Of a DNA stretch of 64,000 nt, positions 54,179 to 64,000 are shown one piece after another. Location: assembly GCF_034702125.1 (NCBI RefSeq), contig NC_085865.1:40331116-40395115 (forward strand). The letters run 5' to 3'. A program made the position numbers and the translations under genes. The stretch comes from Engraulis encrasicolus. Taxonomy: Eukaryota; Chordata; Actinopteri; Clupeiformes; Engraulidae. The number at the start of each line of letters is the position of its first letter. The stretch's first letter is position 1. The notes beneath the pieces are model-generated. The model saw only the letters and a program-made list of their open reading frames with translations, was not told where the DNA came from and made no database searches.

Positions 54179-54703
54179 GCCCAGGTCCATATATGTGAGA
54201 TGCTCTCGTCTCTTGTGGATCATTTATTTATAAAAATGACTGCTGGTCTTGTGTGGGTTTCTTGAATGCTTGTTGTGGTCAGATGTGTCAATGCGCAAAT
54301 TCAGTAAAAAAAATTAAAAGAAATGTTTGTTTTAGTTTTAAATAATACAGCCAATGTTTATACCGAAGGGATCTGTGGCGATCCGTCAGTTCAGAAAATG
54401 GTCGGGTCAAATGTGTCACTATTCTGTCCTTCCGATAGCTGCTTTTTATAATGGTGTGTTTTCACATGCCTGGTAGGACAATAACATTTTGTAAGAACTT
54501 TTATCGCCTTCAATTTCAAAGTGAAACAAATCACAGGCAACAGAAAGCTTATGGGTTTTTTATTTCCTTTTTTGATGAATATTTTGAATACAAGTTGACA
54601 CTGTAAATTCTCCACAATACATCCACATGAATGGGTGGGGAAACACCCTGATATGTATGCCAGGCCAGGGTACTTCTTTCCTGTGGGTTAAGCTCCTAAG
54701 TCA

Positions 54704-55199
54704 CACTAGACTAGAGGATGACATTTTTTGGGAATTCCGAGGGTCCCGCGGGATGGGAGTCAAAATTTGAAAGATGAGCGGGTGGTAACGGGAATAAAGA
54801 TGAATGGGAGCGGGAATAAAAATGAACGGGAGCGGGAATGCCTAAAATAGATGATTTTCATATTTGAAACAACAAAAAAGTAGCCTACATCTGTCCATTG
54901 TTACACAGTTTCACCCTGGAGACGACGTGTGTGCAGGCTCTGAGAGATGGCGGTGTGAACTACTGCGAGTTGCTTATTTTTTCATGGAAAAAAAGCCTCG
55001 TTTTTTTTACAAAACAAGAGTGGGATTGATTTTGTGTGGGAGTGGGATTGATTTTGTGTGGGAGTGGGCAGGATTGGGAAACATTCTTTTCAGGAGTGGA
55101 AGGGATGGGATTTGTTTCTTTTACTCCAGTCCGGGTTGGTTTTTTTTTTTTCAGGAATGGGGATGGGACGGGAGTGAAAATCCACTCCCGGGTCTTGCT
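54704..55199. mobile_element. Possible hAT-type element (496 bp)
   Basis: Exact 8-bp direct repeat CTAAGTCA at 54696-54703 and 55200-55207. The sequence between is rich in GGGAGCGGGAAT-type motifs. The terminal inverted repeats are only weakly matched (CACTAGACTAG against GTCTTGCT). Confidence 0.5.
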
Positions 55200-55962
55200 C
55201 TAAGTCATACCACCACCACACTAAAATGCACAAGAGAACTGGCACTGACTGGAAGAAGGCTTTCCAGACAAGTCTAGGCGGCGGCTGTTGCTCCCTTAGC
55301 TCCTATTACACCTTTTTTATTTACAGGTAAATAATTCCGCCGTCAGATTTTCCTAAACTTTTTTGTTGTTGTTGCTCTTAGATAAGACTGTCAATTTGGC
55401 TGTGGTGCCTATCAATTTGAGATTCCCCGAGATGTAGGATAATTTGAGTGAAAAGGTAGCAAAAAAACATTTTGTGGAGTGGGGGGGGGTCACTCAAGTA
55501 TGTGGCCATTGCACTCCTTCCTCCTTCCCTGTGGATAAGCCGCGCTGCAAGCAACTCAAGAAGCAAAGAGCCTTTGTGACCATCACCAGTGAGACAAAGG
55601 TGGAGAGACCCGTCTTGGCTGCTTTTGTTGTCTCGTAGTTCTCCCCTTGAGCTGTAATTGTGAGATGGGGAGGGGAGTGTTGTCAGCTGTCAGTGGAAAA
55701 ATCACCAATCTGCTCTGGAGCACCATGTTTCCCCGGTTAGCTGGTTAGGGTATAATAATAATAAATCCTTATGGGAACAAATGTGGTAATTATTGTACTA
55801 TTGTTTTACTACATAATGCAGTATTTGTAATTTACAATATTTTGCGTCCAAATTACTGCATTTACTGAAGTATTATTACACCAAATTTGCAGATGTATGC
55901 AATACACTATGCACCTGAACATATAAGGACAATGTGTTGGCTTTGCTGAGGATATAAAAGCA

Positions 55963-56350
55963 TAGCCTCGCGAGCCATCCTACGTACTTCCGCCAAAGGA
56001 TTGGCTCCACTACTGTAGTCTGGCCGTGCTTCTCTGTGGAGTGCTTGCAGCAGTAGAATTTTGATTGCAACGCCCCCCCAGAAAACAGCCAATAATCGAA
56101 TACGCCCCCCACGTGGGGACGAAAGGGGGAGAACGCTCGTGACAATGACGTACACATCTGCGCCAGAGCCATTGGTCTCCGCTATGTTGTTGTTGAGTAA
56201 CTGCCAGCGATTGGGTGAGAGGTGTCCAATAATTTCAAACTATAACTGAGTGCAAACTTCCTGCTTTCTACAATCGCTTCAGAGCAAACAAATGCCAGAC
56301 CATAAATACGAAATGAAATGGTAGTATTATGGGATGGTCAGGACCAGGCT
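55963..56350. mobile_element. hAT-like MITE related to family E
   Basis: Starts near CATAGCCTCGCGAGCCATCC and ends near GGGATGGTCAGGACCAGGCTA. The TAGCCT...AGGCTA ends recall the MITE at 31433-31711. No exact target duplication is seen. Confidence 0.55.
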
Positions 56351-56442
56351 AATAAAAGCATACACCATGGCATAAACCAACCGACACAGCAGAAGAGCTT
56401 TCTTTTACCTGACACCACATTGTTTTGGAAGTCCTTACCGGA

Positions 56443-56649
56443 TAGGGTTGCCAACTGTCAATGAAAAAAATACGGGACACTTCATCATGCCGGGGGTCTG
56501 GGTGTCGTCCCCCAGAAAATTTAGCATTTCTCAGATGTGATTTCCTGCATTTTAACGTCCCGTGTCCCGTTTCAGTTCAATACGGAACCCGTACTTTCAT
56601 CTCTAAATACAGGACGATTCCGTATTTCAAGGGACGGTTGGCAACCCTA
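56443..56649. mobile_element. hAT MITE, family G (207 bp)
   Basis: Inverted ends TAGGGTTGCCAACTGTC and GACGGTTGGCAACCCTA, with an exact 8-bp duplication TTACCGGA at 56435-56442 and 56650-56657. Internal ATACGGGACA and CGTCCCGTGTCCCG motifs. Confidence 0.93.
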
Positions 56650-56883
56650 TTACCGGAAGTTGAGGTCATAGCTGCTCCTGTTGTGAAAGAGTGTTGTTTG
56701 TGAGATGGCCCTTATCGGGGAGGATTGTCATCTTTTCGTGTCAAAATAACTGTACAATGCAGCATTCTCGTGCCCAATACTGCACTCAGTGCCAAAGACT
56801 ACAGTAACACTGCACTAATATTACTGTCAAATTAGTTTGTATGGTGCAGTGCATCACAATATAAGAGGAGTGTTGAACGCTGG

Positions 56884-57047
56884 GCTCGGTCGTGACAACG
56901 CAGTAAGATTTTTGCTAGGCAGTGGGCATGCACACTTTGCCAGTTTGATGCATTCTGGTTAGACTTTTCTAACCACAATGCATCAAACTGGCAAAGTGCG
57001 CATGCCCACTGCCAAGCAAAAATCTTACTGCGTCGTCACGAACGAGC
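56884..57047. mobile_element. Near-perfect fold-back MITE (164 bp)
   Basis: Arms of about 75 bp (GCTCGGTCGTGAC at the left, GTCACGAACGAGC at the right) around a short loop near 56961-56970. A perfect-looking hairpin when transcribed. Confidence 0.85.
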
Positions 57048-57783
57048 CTACTGGCTTCCATAGTTAGGAGGGCTTTAAGGGGTAAGGGATGAATTGTCAT
57101 CAGCTGCCATGCCACTTGAGAGAAAATCAATACTGTGACTTATGGGGCATAATGTCATTTTCCATAAAACTTCATTTCAAAACTTGTCAAATGAAGGGAG
57201 CCAGGGACAGCCTGACATAAAGTGGTTAAATACACAAAATAAAACCACCGACCCAAACTGGAGAAGATAATTGCAACAGGTACAGTACCAGTTCAGTTCT
57301 TAAAAAAGGGCATAGCCTGTGCTTCGCCAGCTTCCACTCAATTACCATTGAAAAGACAACCCTAGAGCTCCTCCTGTTAAAGTGTGTTGTTTGGGAGAGC
57401 TCATCCACCACCACACAAACTCAAGAGGAGCAATGAAAAAGCCGGGAACAACAACGAGAGCAACAAAAGCAGCCTGCCAATTCAAGACTGGTTTCCCTGG
57501 GCTAGGGCTAGGCCTCCACCACTTTAGTGAGGGGTGGGTCGTGTTGTGGGTGCAGCAGGGCAGGGGTGTTGTCAGCTGTCAGCAGAGGAGCTCATCAATC
57601 TGCTCTACTTGAATACCCCCCTGCTCCTCCTGCCGCCCGCCCCTCCCCCCTCCACCTGTCCGTCAGCCCTTTGTGCCCAACTGGGGCTCTACACCAATGG
57701 TTCTCAAACTGTGAGCTGGGGCCCAGTGGTGGGCCTTGAACGTATTCTAAGTGAAAAGCCTTAAAATCATTGTCTAAAATCAA

Positions 57784-58170
57784 AACTAGAGTGCACTCTG
57801 AGAGTGCAGACCTCTGCCAAGGAAGCGGTCTGTTAGAACATTTGACTACATTACACCCAATTTTTGTTATAATAGTCTTCCTGCCTTCTTTTTGTGGAGT
57901 TAGAAACTGGAATGTCCACATGCGCCCTGTCGCGCAGTTCAATTTGAGGTCACTAGGGGCATCTACATTTGTACGCTAGCAATGGTGAAGTATCTTTTAA
58001 AAAGTCCTAGTTCCGGTTTGTGATCCGGATCAGCACCTGAATTTAATCACTTGTTCATTGGGTCATTACTAACAACTCCACCGAGTTTCATCCAAATCCG
58101 TTGGTAGCGTACTGCTGACGGACAGACAAACCAACGTGACCGAAAAACACAACCTCCTTGCCGGAGGTAA
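57784..58170 (+). repeat. Interspersed repeat, CCTCCGCCAAGG family copy 2
   Basis: Begins CTAGAGTGCACTCTGAGAGT and GCAGACCTCTGCCAAGGAAG. It ends with GACGGACAGACAAACCAACG and CAACCTCCTTGCCGGAGGT. This is the fullest copy of the family at 34527-34798. Confidence 0.75.
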
Positions 58171-58511
58171 TAATATTTGTGTGTGTGTGTTGCTGTTGAC
58201 TATTTAATTGGGTTTTATTGTTTGTTGGGTCAGAAGTGGGTGAGGGGCCCGAACATTTGTGAAAATCTCAAGTGTGCCCAAAGTGGCAATAGGTTGGGAA
58301 CAACCCCTGCTCTACCACAGAGGCAGCAACAGCAGTGCTAGACTACAGTGGGCTGGATGACCTGAGGCTTCCCTACAGTGAAACAGGAACACATGCCTCC
58401 ATGCCAACAGATGTGATGTGAGGGGAGAGCAGGAGAGTATTGGCAGCCTCCTGAGGGGTCGAGGCTGGGAAGGGACAGGAGGAGGTTGTTTGCATTCTTT
58501 TGAATAGTGGT

Positions 58512-58650
58512 TGAACTCAAATCTCAAAAATAAATGAATAAAGAAGCACTCATCAGATTTATTTTAGGTTTTTTTTAATCACGATAAAAAAAAATGTAAA
58601 AGAAATCTGATGAGTGCTTCTTTATTCATTTATTTTCCGATTTGAGTTCA
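58512..58650. mobile_element. Short fold-back (139 bp)
   Basis: TGAACTCAAATCTCAAAAAT at the left pairs with TTCCGATTTGAGTTCA at the right. The GAAGCACTCATCAGATTT / AAATCTGATGAGTGCTTC pair lies inside. Confidence 0.8.
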
Positions 58651-59069
58651 TTCATTGACAAAGTCAAGCACCCAGTAAAGAGGATTAGACTACAAGGTGT
58701 TGAGCGCGCTTCCTGGTCCTTCTACGTTTGAATAGTGGTTTCCAAATTGTGGGTCGGGTTGTGGAGAAGGGGCTGTGAATCAAACCTTGAATATACAGAA
58801 TGCTCCTCATGTGATACAACCAGGGAAGCCGACCTGGGGGGGGGGCACAAAGGTGTCAGTTGTCCCAGGCCCAGGGACAGAGGGGGCCCATAATAGGCTC
58901 CTCAATACATTGCATTGTGTGAAGTGAGGGCCCCATTCAGATGACTTTGTCCTTGGCCTGGACAAAGCCGTCAGCAGCCCTTGATACAACCATTTCATAG
59001 GTTGGTTAGTAGCAGAGTTCATTTGTATGGTTAAAATTCTATATCCAGGAATGTAGTGATAATATAGTG

Positions 59070-59555
59070 CAGAGGTGTCAAAAGTAAAAGTAAAAAAAGA
59101 AAGTTTCCTTCCAACACAAGTAAGATACAAGATACAAGAGATAGATACAAGATATTTTATTTGTCATGTGTATATATATGAAACATATACAATGAAAAGC
59201 TTCCCTGCTCTGGGAGTCCCAAAAAAGGTTAAAAAAGAATGTTAAAAAGGCAAAAAAAAATAAAAAAAAAAGTAGGAAAAAAATATATATTTAAAAAGTT
59301 GAAAGCTGCAAAAAAAAAAAAAATAAAAAAAAAAAAGTAACTTATCTGAGTAACCAATAGACCTGCATACTAATTCTGCACTGGTTGGATCAAGCTTTTG
59401 GTGGGTTCTTGTTAGGTTTTCAGTGTTTTTCAGTAACACAGCCTATCTATTTCAGTAGGTACAATGAAGTAAATGGTGTAACAGCTATGCAATGCCATGT
59501 GCTAGTGTTGTAATTACACCACAAAAGTAATTTTACTTTTACTTTTGACACCTCT
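59070..59555. mobile_element. TIR element with A-rich insert (486 bp)
   Basis: Inverted ends CAGAGGTGTCAAAAGTAAAAG and CTTTTACTTTTGACACCTCTG. A second repeat with ATACAAGATATTTTATTTGT and poly-A/AT tracts (about 59120-59340) appears to be nested inside. Confidence 0.75.
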
Positions 59556-60424
59556 GAATAGCGTAGTATAGTATAGTATGCCAACACATGTGGAGAGGAA
59601 CATACGCAGCCTCCTGGGGGGTTGGGAAGGGGGGAGTTTGGTTGTTCGGTTTCTTTAAGAACAAAATCTAATTGAGCATCACGCATGTGGTATGCTTACC
59701 CCCCCTGAGCTCAAAGAACAACACACAAACAAGGCATGCACACAAACTGAATCTGTCAGCCTACAGTTATTATGGAAAACTCACGTCAGAGATAGGCTAT
59801 GTAAAATGTTATATGCATGAGTATTGGCCTGTAGTCATAAGGGCTAACCAAAGGGTTGGGATTGTGGAGGAGGTTAGTTTCTTTAGAGGAGCAGGATTGC
59901 CTCCCATGAGCATACTCCATTGGGGTGGGGGGAGGTGGGGGGTGGGGAGTCAAGAAGAGTTTCTTAGAAGGACAGAATCTAATTGAGATTCACACATGCA
60001 TATCACTATAGGTCCACACTTGGCCTGCTTTTAAGTCTGTGTACGCCTGTACACGCCCACAGTTATCTCACTCATGCCATATGCTATATAAATATCCACA
60101 TGGTTGGTGGATGCCCAGGGGTCGGGGCTCCAGAGAAGGATGCTTCTTCAGAAGAACAGGATCCACAGTAATTGAGCATCACACATGTTTTCTAGTGGGT
60201 TCAAGAGACAACACATGCCCTCCCATTGATGGCTTCGGGCCTTCTATAGTGCCAGTCATGCTTGCTTTGTGTGCGCCTGATGCTGTTAGCCTACTGCAGT
60301 TATTATGGGAAATGCGTCATGACGTAGATGTAGAAAACGTATAGACCTGTAGTCCCGAGGGCGGAGTAAAGGGTCAGGGCTTTGGAGGAGGTGGGTTTCT
60401 TTAAAATGTGTACATCACATTCCA

Positions 60425-60640
60425 TTACATTTAGCTGACGCTTGTATCCAAAGCGACTTACACTTATTTAGGTTCAGGGTATTGGTTACAAGCCCTGGAG
60501 CAATGTGGGGTTAGGTGACTTGCTCAAGGGCACTTCAGCCATGGATGAAGGTGCTGGTAAGGATGGGATTTCAACCTGCTGCAACCCTCTGATTTAAAGG
60601 CCAGCGCTCTAACCACTGATCGATGACTGCCCTTGAAGGC
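60425..60640 (-). mobile_element. Dispersed tRNA-like repeat
   Basis: Contains TTAGCTGACGCTTGTATCCA, AAGCGACTTACA and, at the far end, a tRNA-head complement (GATTTCAACCTGC ... CCAGCGCTCTAACCACTGA). This arrangement is a common teleost SINE-like repeat. Part of the same family appears at about 47340. Confidence 0.65.
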
Positions 60641-60974
60641 GACTTGAAGGTGAAGATTGTGCTCATCTCAGGAGAAGGTGCCGGACAAAGACTAAAAGGC
60701 AATTTTATAGTGAGGAGTCTACTACCCCGGCTCCGCCCTCGCAGTGATGCAACACCTTCGGCTCTGCTACACTTGCTCAGGAAAAGAGCTTGTTCAGGTA
60801 CATTCGAGTTCCCCCTGGCAGGGGAGCTCCACCCACTTTGTCGGGAAGCACTCAACTTTGAGCGTCACCAATGATCCTGGGCGTGTTGAAGGCAGTGACG
60901 TGACTTAAGCAGAGATGTTCTATTGGGACTAACAAAATGTTTGGTTTAAACTTTGGCTCAGCCTTTTCTGCCCT

Positions 60975-61082
60975 CAAACCAAGGGAGGTGGGTCAACCAT
61001 GCTGTTTGAGAATGTTAGTTGTTATGCTCTTGGTCAGACCAGGTCTTGGAGAGATTTGAAAGTCATGATAATCAGGCTAGGA
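60975..61082 (-). repeat. Interspersed repeat, GGTCAGACCAAG family copy 2
   Basis: Matches 36263-36367 across CAAACCAAGGGAGGTGGGTC, TTGTTATGCTCTTGGTCAGA and GATAATCAGGCTAG. Confidence 0.65.
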
Positions 61083-61837
61083 GTCTGCACAATTAAAATC
61101 CTATTTTCTTTGTATTTTTATTCCATTCTGCCATGAGGATTTTAAGTGTGCTGACTCCTCACTCTAACATTACATTTGCTTTAAAAGAACAGAATCTAAT
61201 TGAACCTGCTTCTGTTACCCTCCTGTTATTGCTGAAAAATGTAAACGCACCTTAGATTTAGTAGCCTATATCACAATTCTATCTACTGTAGGTCACTTGA
61301 GGTATGCCTATGATGTAGCATTACATCTCCTAACTGGGATTTTCCCCAAACGTGAGGAGTGTGTGGATACCTACAGGACAGTATTACTTGTGAGTCTATC
61401 AGTGTGAAAAATGATGGGAGCAGCGCTTTAAGTGGCAAAAAGTGATGATACCTGAAAAAAAGCAGGTATGATGTGAAAAGTCCCGATACACTAGAAGTGG
61501 AAAATGGAGACGTGCCAGAGTGCTGGAGTGCGACGATGGAGTTGCGTCTGGGTGACGCCCCAGTGAGTTCATCTGGCTATATCGTGACCTCGTGACCTTG
61601 GACTGGTCTCTTGGCTGCCATGAGAGCGCAGGGCTGGTCTGTCTAGAGTGCCTTGCCTGTGCTGTAGCATTTCATCCCCAAACTGGGATTTTTTTCCATC
61701 AAAAGTGGATACCTAATAGAGGCCATTTGGATACCTATAGAGGTCATTGAGGCTTGTGAATTTCCGAGTGTGAGAAATGCTGGAATCTGTACTTACAGTA
61801 GCAAACATGCACATTTAAAACATTAACATTTTAAACT
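61083..61837. other. Intergenic, nothing recognised
   Basis: No gene or bounded repeat is visible. Confidence 0.4.
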
Positions 61838-61986
61838 AGAAATGCATTCAGAGATTGCAGACCTCCGCCAAGGATTTGTAGTATAGCAACGGTTAAGAAT
61901 CTTTAAAAAAAATCACTGGCTTCGTGATCCGGATCACCACCAAAATTGAATCACTTGTTCCTTTGGTCATTTCCAACAACTCTACA
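61838..61986 (+). repeat. Interspersed repeat, CCTCCGCCAAGG family copy 3, truncated
   Basis: GAGATTGCAGACCTCCGCCA ... GATCCGGATCACCACCAAAA ... TCATTTCCAACAACTC matches the other copies, then stops where the LTR-like sequence begins. It was probably the insertion target. Confidence 0.65.
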
Positions 61987-62210
61987 CAACACCCTGCCAT
62001 CACGTTAGTGTGTGTGTGTGTGTGTGTTTGTGTGTTTGTGTTTGTCCTGTTGTGTCATTGGTGAGGAACAGAGTTGGCCATCTTGGCCTCCGGGTAGTGA
62101 CCCGAGTATTGTCTATGTCCTTTTGTCAAAGTCTAATAAATATCTCTTGGTGGAACTCACGTCTCTGTCATATCTAATGTATACGAACCTGTGTTGCCTG
62201 ATTGGTACTT
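61987..62210 (+). mobile_element. Probable 5' LTR remnant
   Basis: Starts with CACCCTGCCATCACGTTAGT, which is repeated inside the 3' LTR at about 63519. It continues with a poly(A)-signal-like segment (GTCTAATAAATATCTCTTGG) and CACGTCTCTGTC. The promoter part seen in the 3' LTR is absent, so this copy is deleted internally or its 5' end is missing. Confidence 0.45.
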
Positions 62211-63508
62211 TTTAAGGGTTTACTTCTTTCTTCCTGTGGGCTAACCCCCCATAGGTGGCGTAGTCTGGTTGATTCTAATCGTACAAACCTCCATTCGGTC
62301 ACATTTGGCGTTGGATTCGGCAGGATTTACACATACTTATTACAGAGACGTGGGTCCCAAATTTGTTGTTGTACTCTGTGTTTGTGAAGTGAAAGTGCAA
62401 AATTGTTTTTATTTTTTTACTTTCAGGGTACCTGTGATAGTAGGTTGTTTGGGTTTGCCCTGTTTCTTTTTCGTTGTCTCTTTGGTTTAGGTTTTTTTTT
62501 TTTTTGGGTGGTTTTAATAGGCGAAGCAGCAGCCGGTGGACGGTCGTCAAGAAGGTAGGCATTGACATTTAGGACGGGTGTCCTTTGAATTTTTAGCAGT
62601 AACTGCGAGAGCTGATTACCCCTGTTACGAATTGACAATGAGCACCTTTTGCGGCCTACAAATACTGCAGGGGTTGAGGGGTTCTGTAATGTATCGGTTT
62701 GGATAGCGGCAGTTAGTCTGCCGGGTCTCCTTGTTGTCTTGCTTTGCCACTGGGTCCCCTCTGTACCAGAGGCTGGGTCCACTGGCCTTGCGTTATTTGG
62801 ATAGCGGCAGTTGGACTGCCGGGTCTCCATGTGTCACTGTAACTGGGTCCCCTCTGTACCGGAGGCTGGGTCCATTGATATTGTACTATTTGGATAGCGG
62901 CGGTTGGACTGCCAGGTCCCCATCTCTTGCTTTGTCACTGGGTCCCCTCTGTACCAGAGGTTGGGTCCTCTGGCCTTGCGTTAGCTGGATAGCGGTAGTT
63001 GGACCGCTGGGTCTCCTTTGGTTGGATAGCGGCAGTTGGACTGCCGGGTCTCCATGTCTCACTGTAACAGGGTCCCCTCTGTATCAGAGGTTGGGTCCTC
63101 TGGCCTTGCGTTATTTGGATAGCGGTAGTTGGACTGCCGGGTCTCCTTTGGTTGGATAGCGGTAGTTAGTCTGCCGGGTCTCCTTGTCGTTTAGCTTGGT
63201 CACTGGGTCTCCTCTGTCGCAGTGGTTGGTTCCACTGACCTTGTATTGTGTGGATAGCGGCATTTAGTCTGCCGGGTCTCCTTGTTGTCTTGCTCTGCCA
63301 CTGGGTCCCCTCTGTACCAGAGGCTGGGTCCACTGGCCTTGCGTTATTTGGATAGCGGCAGTTGGACTGCCGGGTCTCCATGTGTCACTGTAACTGGGTC
63401 CCCTCTGTACCGGAGGCTGGTCCCCCGAGAGTCCTTGTCATATAGGCTCCCCCTGAGCGAGTTGGGTTGTCGTCGGGGCGCCGACACAAAAAGTAGGGGT
63501 GGATTGTA
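62211..63508 (+). mobile_element. Interior of a non-autonomous LTR-type element
   Basis: The leader (62211-62690) holds TGGCGTAGTCTGG and CATTTGGCGTTGGATTCGGC AGGATT, resembling the bases just after the 5' LTR in retroelements. A tandem repeat follows (62695-63425). The segment closes with GTCGGGGCGCCGAC, AAAAAGTAGGGGTGGA (polypurine-tract-like) and then TGTAGCAGG. I find no gag, protease, polymerase or envelope coding region. Confidence 0.5.
62695..63425 (+). repeat. Hairpin-rich tandem repeat, nine GGATAGCGG units
   Basis: GGATAGCGG starts units at about 62700, 62799, 62892, 62987, 63024, 63117, 63155, 63250 and 63349, spaced about 92-99 or 37-38 bp. Each full unit has two self-complementary motifs: CGGCAGTTGGACTGCCG and CCTCTGTACCAGAGG. 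The first ~175 bp and the last ~175 bp are nearly identical, pointing to a recent duplication. Confidence 0.9.
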
Positions 63509-64000
63509 GCAGGTTGGCCCTGCCATCACGTTAGTGTGTGTGATTGACAGCTGCTGATTGACAGCAGTGGGCGGGCGTAATCTATTTATATGAATGGGCC
63601 CTTGCTTCCTGTCTCGTTTCCGCCACACATTGTTTTGGCGTGAGCCTGGGCTGCGTTTGTTGCCGAGGGGCCGCAGATGAACCGTGAGGGTAAGCATTTG
63701 GTCTTTAGCATTTACTTGCAATTGCGGCTGTGATTTGGAAATTATAGCGCCATTTCCCTCTTGCAGTGCGGCGTTCACTCAGCACTTGTGATCGCTTGGG
63801 AGCGCACTGATAAGCTACGTGACTCCACGGAGCTAGGAGCTGTGTGGACACTGGGTGAGTTGTGCTTCCATTCCTGCGATTAGATATGCTCCCTCTCATT
63901 ATTGCGGCGCCCTAATGTGAACTGTTTTGATGCTTGTAATTAGTTGGCCTGCTCGTGGAAGTAGTTGGTGTGGCGTGGTGATCCTCGAAAGCGTTGTGCT
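63509..64000 (+). mobile_element. Probable 3' LTR (runs off the window)
   Basis: Begins TGTAGCAGGTTGG directly after a polypurine-like tract. It has TGATTGACAGCTGCTGATTGAC direct repeats and a TATA-like CTATTTATATGAATGGG at about 63581, then a GC-rich region that may be the transcription start. The end of the LTR is not in the window. Confidence 0.45.

Larger units (their letters stand above)
52265..54200 (+). other. epc1: epc1 3' UTR (predicted extent)
   Basis: About 1.9 kb of non-coding sequence with pyrimidine-rich blocks, a G-rich stretch (52770-52900), (TG)n at about 53033-53072 and (CA)n at about 53219-53262. A CpG-rich 37-bp tandem repeat lies at 53702-53805. It ends with an A-rich segment and the poly(A) signal at 54173. 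The length is inferred from that signal; earlier weak signals cannot be excluded. Confidence 0.6.
55640..57620 (+). repeat. Diverged direct duplication flanking other elements
   Basis: GTGTTGTCAGCTGTCAG... ATCAATCTGCTCT-type sequence at about 55675-55725 recurs at about 57565-57605. GCTCCTGTTGTGAAAGAGTG at about 56674 resembles CTCCTCCTGTTAAAGTGTG at about 57369. This suggests an old local duplication of the downstream intergenic DNA. Confidence 0.45.
59580..61210 (+). repeat. Diverged tandem units
   Basis: The phrase TCTTTAAGAACAAAATCTAA + TTGAGCATCAC(A/G)CATG recurs at about 59650, 59960, 60145 and 61180. CAGTTATTATGG and GGCCTGTAGTCATAAGGG / GACCTGTAGTCCCGAGGG recur between them. The units are roughly 200-350 bp and heavily diverged. 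Confidence 0.6.

Noticed and set aside
62423..63778. Open frames in the hairpin repeat as retroelement proteins
   Set aside because: The frames repeat the tandem unit (GSPLYQRLGPLALRYLDSG-like) and show no gag or polymerase motif.

Overview
The window is vertebrate nuclear DNA, almost certainly from a ray-finned (teleost) fish. Coding sequence is sparse and intron-split. The non-coding DNA is full of (CA)n/(TG)n microsatellites, hAT-type MITEs with exact 8-bp target-site duplications (TSDs), fold-back elements and tRNA-derived SINEs. I cannot name the species.

One protein-coding gene is recognisable, and it is complete: epc1 (enhancer of polycomb homolog 1) on the + strand. Fourteen coding exons run from the ATG at 11335 to the TAG at 52262-52264. 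Every junction is GT-AG, all phases join, and the CDS totals 2,610 nt (869 residues plus stop). The N-terminus matches EPC1 rather than EPC2 ([20 protein letters not shown]), and the C-terminus is the family ending [11 protein letters not shown]1 is the non-catalytic scaffold of the TIP60/NuA4 histone acetyltransferase complex. A CpG-rich promoter with YY1-like GCCAT motifs lies at about 10.88-11.6 kb, and a roughly 1.9-kb 3' UTR ends near an AATAAA at 54173. I cannot decide between the epc1a and epc1b paralogues.

Layout. 1-10.9 kb: intergenic repeats, including a 1.2-kb element with TA target sites (second copy at 20.2 kb), a tRNA-SINE family, and a 1,540-bp hAT-like element nested inside one SINE. 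11.3-33.4 kb: exon 1 and a 21.9-kb intron 1 holding a 1.7-kb TGTGGGG minisatellite, a 0.9-kb near-perfect palindrome and several MITEs. 33.4-52.3 kb: exons 2-14. 52.3-54.2 kb: 3' UTR. 54.2-61.9 kb: intergenic repeats. 61.99-64.0 kb: what looks like a non-autonomous LTR retroelement whose interior is a hairpin-forming tandem repeat; its 3' LTR runs off the window.

The most unusual signal is inside epc1. At least four exons (2, 3, 4 and 7) have decayed or exact partial copies of their own exon-intron boundary scattered in the adjacent intron, interleaved with (CA/TG)n tracts. It looks as if microsatellite-driven tandem duplication repeatedly copied splice sites plus exon ends. Intron 7 (333 nt) contains an exact 51-nt copy of the end of exon 7 and is open in frame, so its retention would add 111 codons without a stop.
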